Shown here: positions 62,233 to 64,000 of the stretch, piece by piece | Layout: the number at the start of each line of letters is the position of its first letter | How positions within the stretch are numbered: position 1 is the first letter of the stretch | Assembly (NCBI GenBank): GCA_029781135.1 | Contig: JAKOXH010000071.1 | Location: 175,825-239,824, forward strand | DNA length: 64,000 nt | Direction of reading: 5' to 3' | DNA from: Planctomycetota bacterium | Lineage (GTDB): Bacteria; Planctomycetota; Planctomycetia; Pirellulales; Lacipirellulaceae | Notes under the pieces: generated by a model | Told to the model about the DNA's origin: nothing | What the model saw: only the letters and a program-made list of their open reading frames with translations | Databases searched by the model: none | Translations under genes and position numbers: made by a program

Positions 62233-63861
62233 CTAATCCACCTTGAGTTCAAAGGGAATCTGCCGGAACGTAATGCCGTATTGTTCCAACGACTTCGCGC
62301 CCAACCGGCATGCTTCGCCATACACGACGCGCGGTCCCTCGCCGTCGGGATGCGGGGGCAGGGCCTCGGCAATGGCGTGCGTCAGCACATTGCCGCCAGC
62401 CGGCCGCTTGTCCCCCAGCACGCCATTGAACAACAGATAAATGGCCCTGCCCTGATGCACGCCCAAGAGCGGTGAATACTCTCCCTCTCCCTTTGGGAGA
62501 GGGCCGGGGTGAGGGAGCCTGCGTGGCCGTTTGGGAATTGGGCTGCCGGTTTCGGTAAAGAAAACGTGCGCTGCCAGGTCGCCGAACCGCACTTCGCTTG
62601 CAATGTTGCCCGCATCATCGAACAGCGCCGCGCCCAGCGTGCAGAATCGAAAGCCGCCGCCAAGGCCGGGCGTCTCGCCGTAGCCGTCAATCGCTTTGCG
62701 AATGCGCTGCGCCGTCACGTCGCGGCATATTCCTTCGTCCATTTCCACAGTAATAAATCGCCGGCTTCCACCGTCGGCGTTGTTTTGCGCAAGTACGGCA
62801 TGCGCCGTCGTGCCCGTGCCCGCAAAGGAATCCAATACGATGCAATCGCGCGGCGCGCAATGGTCAATCACCTTTTGAACTACGCTAAGAGGCTTTGGAA
62901 ACGCAAAGACCCTTTCGCCAACAATGTCGCCCACTTCCTTTGCGCCGGACAGCGCTCGAAACTCTGTCCAAAATGACGATGCGGGCATGCGCTCTTGCGT
63001 ATCGCTCAAGAATCGCTTTTTGCGTGGCTTACCCGTTGCGGGATTCGGTGGCCACCAAATCCGGTTGTCAGCCAATAACGCTTTGTACCCAGCTTCGTCG
63101 GTAATCCATCCCTTAGCGGGATCGGGCTTCCAAACATTGCCCGTGCCCGGCTGCTCCATGTTGTAGGCATGAAGGTTTGGACGCTCGGCAGCCGTCGCTT
63201 TGCCTGTAAGCGGGTCAGTAACATAGGGTCCGCGCGGGTCATTGTCTGGGTTCTTGAAGTCGCTGCGATCGATTCGCCGACCAAGTATGGACACACCGCG
63301 CGAACGGCCGTAGGCAATAATGTATTCATGGTCAGGCGAAAGGTAGGTCTTCACTCGGTTGTCTGTGTTGCGAGTATTCCACACGAAAGAACCGATGAAG
63401 TTCGCTTTGCCAAAAATCTCATCTAGGATCATCCGTAGGTGGGCTAGCTCCGTTTCGTCCAACGAAACCAGTATTACGCCATCCTGAGTCAGAAAATCGC
63501 GTAGCAACGCCAAGCGCGGATACATCATGCACAGCCACTTGTCGTGCCGCGATAGGTCTTCGCCTTCCTTGCCGACCGTGGCCGCAATCCACTGGCGGAT
63601 TTCCGGGCTGTTGACGTTGTCGTTATAGACCCAGTTTTCGTTTCCCGTGTTGTACGGCGGATCAATGTAGATGCACTTCACCTTGCCCGCGTAATACGGC
63701 AGCAGCGCCTTGAGGGCCAGCAGGTTATCGCCTTGCACCAGCAGGTTGCCCGCGTCGGCGTCGCCGGCCGACAGCTCCCGGTCGCAGCGCAGCAAGCGGT
63801 AGGGCACCTTTCGATGGTGGTTCACAACCGCTGCCTTGCCGATCCAATCCAACGTGGGCAT
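62233..63861 (-). CDS. Type III DNA methyltransferase, Mod subunit
   Basis: A 542-residue N6-adenine methyltransferase. Motif IV: CIYIDPPYNTGNENWVYND near 83-101; motif I: DSFAGTGTTAHAV near 342-354. This order places it in the beta class used by type III enzymes. Residues about 447-461 are encoded by a REP-like repeat (62478-62520) as HPGPLPKGEGE, inside the C-terminal part after the conserved domain. It probably recognises the target and forms the complex with Res. Confidence 0.93.
   Translation of the reverse strand: MPTLDWIGKAAVVNHHRKVPYRLLRCDRELSAGDADAGNLLVQGDNLLALKALLPYYAGKVKCIYIDPPYNTGNENWVYNDNVNSPEIRQWIAATVGKEGEDLSRHDKWLCMMYPRLALLRDFLTQDGVILVSLDETELAHLRMILDEIFGKANFIGSFVWNTRNTDNRVKTYLSPDHEYIIAYGRSRGVSILGRRIDRSDFKNPDNDPRGPYVTDPLTGKATAAERPNLHAYNMEQPGTGNVWKPDPAKGWITDEAGYKALLADNRIWWPPNPATGKPRKKRFLSDTQERMPASSFWTEFRALSGAKEVGDIVGERVFAFPKPLSVVQKVIDHCAPRDCIVLDSFAGTGTTAHAVLAQNNADGGSRRFITVEMDEGICRDVTAQRIRKAIDGYGETPGLGGGFRFCTLGAALFDDAGNIASEVRFGDLAAHVFFTETGSPIPKRPRRLPHPGPLPKGEGEYSPLLGVHQGRAIYLLFNGVLGDKRPAGGNVLTHAIAEALPPHPDGEGPRVVYGEACRLGAKSLEQYGITFRQIPFELKVD
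62478..62520. repeat. Intragenic REP-like palindrome in mod
   Basis: CCCTCTCCCTTTGGGAGAGG stem followed by CCGGGGTGAGGGAG. The same family is seen in decayed form at 32854-32890 and 38329-38367. It is in frame within the mod gene. Confidence 0.85.
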
Positions 63862-64000
63862 TCGTCCGCTTCCAGTGGAACGCGCTTATGAGGACGCCAC
63901 AAGTGTACTAGCCACATCTCGAATTCGACAGGTGGTAAAGCGATAAGAGCGTAAACCAGTCGTCGTCCTGCATGTCTTCGCCGGAATTCAACTTGTCTCG

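Overview
The window looks like part of a planctomycete chromosome, most likely from the order Pirellulales. The evidence is the gene set: PEP-CTERM tails combined with dockerin-like repeats, an SHD1-domain protein, a DUF1573 protein, zinc-ribbon membrane proteins, Tat-exported Gfo/Idh/MocA oxidoreductases, a MoxR/DUF58/von Willebrand operon, a TsaC fused to a phosphatase, and a membrane pyrophosphatase. No rRNA, phage, transposase or CRISPR array was seen. One tRNA is present. The assignment rests on gene content only.

Layout. 1-6.0 kb: a partial S1/P1 nuclease, a sialidase, a large GH57 glycosidase and a ParE-like toxin/antitoxin pair whose toxin seems frameshifted. 6.2-18.7 kb: panB, zinc-ribbon and DCC-family proteins, a membrane coiled-coil protein, two unrecognised genes, a thioesterase, a propeller/TIM-barrel protein and a zinc-ribbon membrane protein. 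18.7-23.7 kb: a tyrA-purL-purQ operon on the minus strand. 24-34 kb: exported and envelope proteins (DUF1573, beta-barrel, SUMF1-like, SHD1), a PAS-GAF-receiver protein and a metallophosphoesterase. 34.5-38.2 kb: a Tat oxidoreductase, a DUF433/DUF5615 toxin-antitoxin pair and a MORN-type protein. 38.4-47.3 kb: a methyltransferase and a VWA-MoxR-DUF58-BatA operon interrupted by a small S23 (four-helix bundle) gene. 47.7-52.4 kb: a Tat oxidoreductase, a sugar epimerase, a broken membrane-protein gene, a VapBC-like pair and an NHL-repeat lipoprotein. 52.7-58.2 kb: tsaC-phosphatase fusion, rpiB, holB and hppA. 58.6-63.9 kb: a tRNA and a type III restriction-modification operon with a BrnT toxin/antitoxin pair nested between mod and res.

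The most striking property is a dense population of short palindromic repeats (about 40-170 bp) belonging to roughly ten sequence families. Most lie between genes. Several sit in frame inside genes, including three in purL, one in purQ, one in a propeller/TIM-barrel gene and one in the type III mod gene, so that they add 15-35 residues of repeat-encoded peptide to proteins that otherwise look intact. Others supply stop codons or abut start codons. One pair of inverted repeat tracts encloses an S23-family gene that sits exactly between two genes of the MoxR/VWA operon, which suggests a repeat-bounded cassette. These are the best candidates for something undescribed.

All calls come from reading the sequence and protein motifs by eye. 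No database search, structure prediction or repeat-finding program was run.
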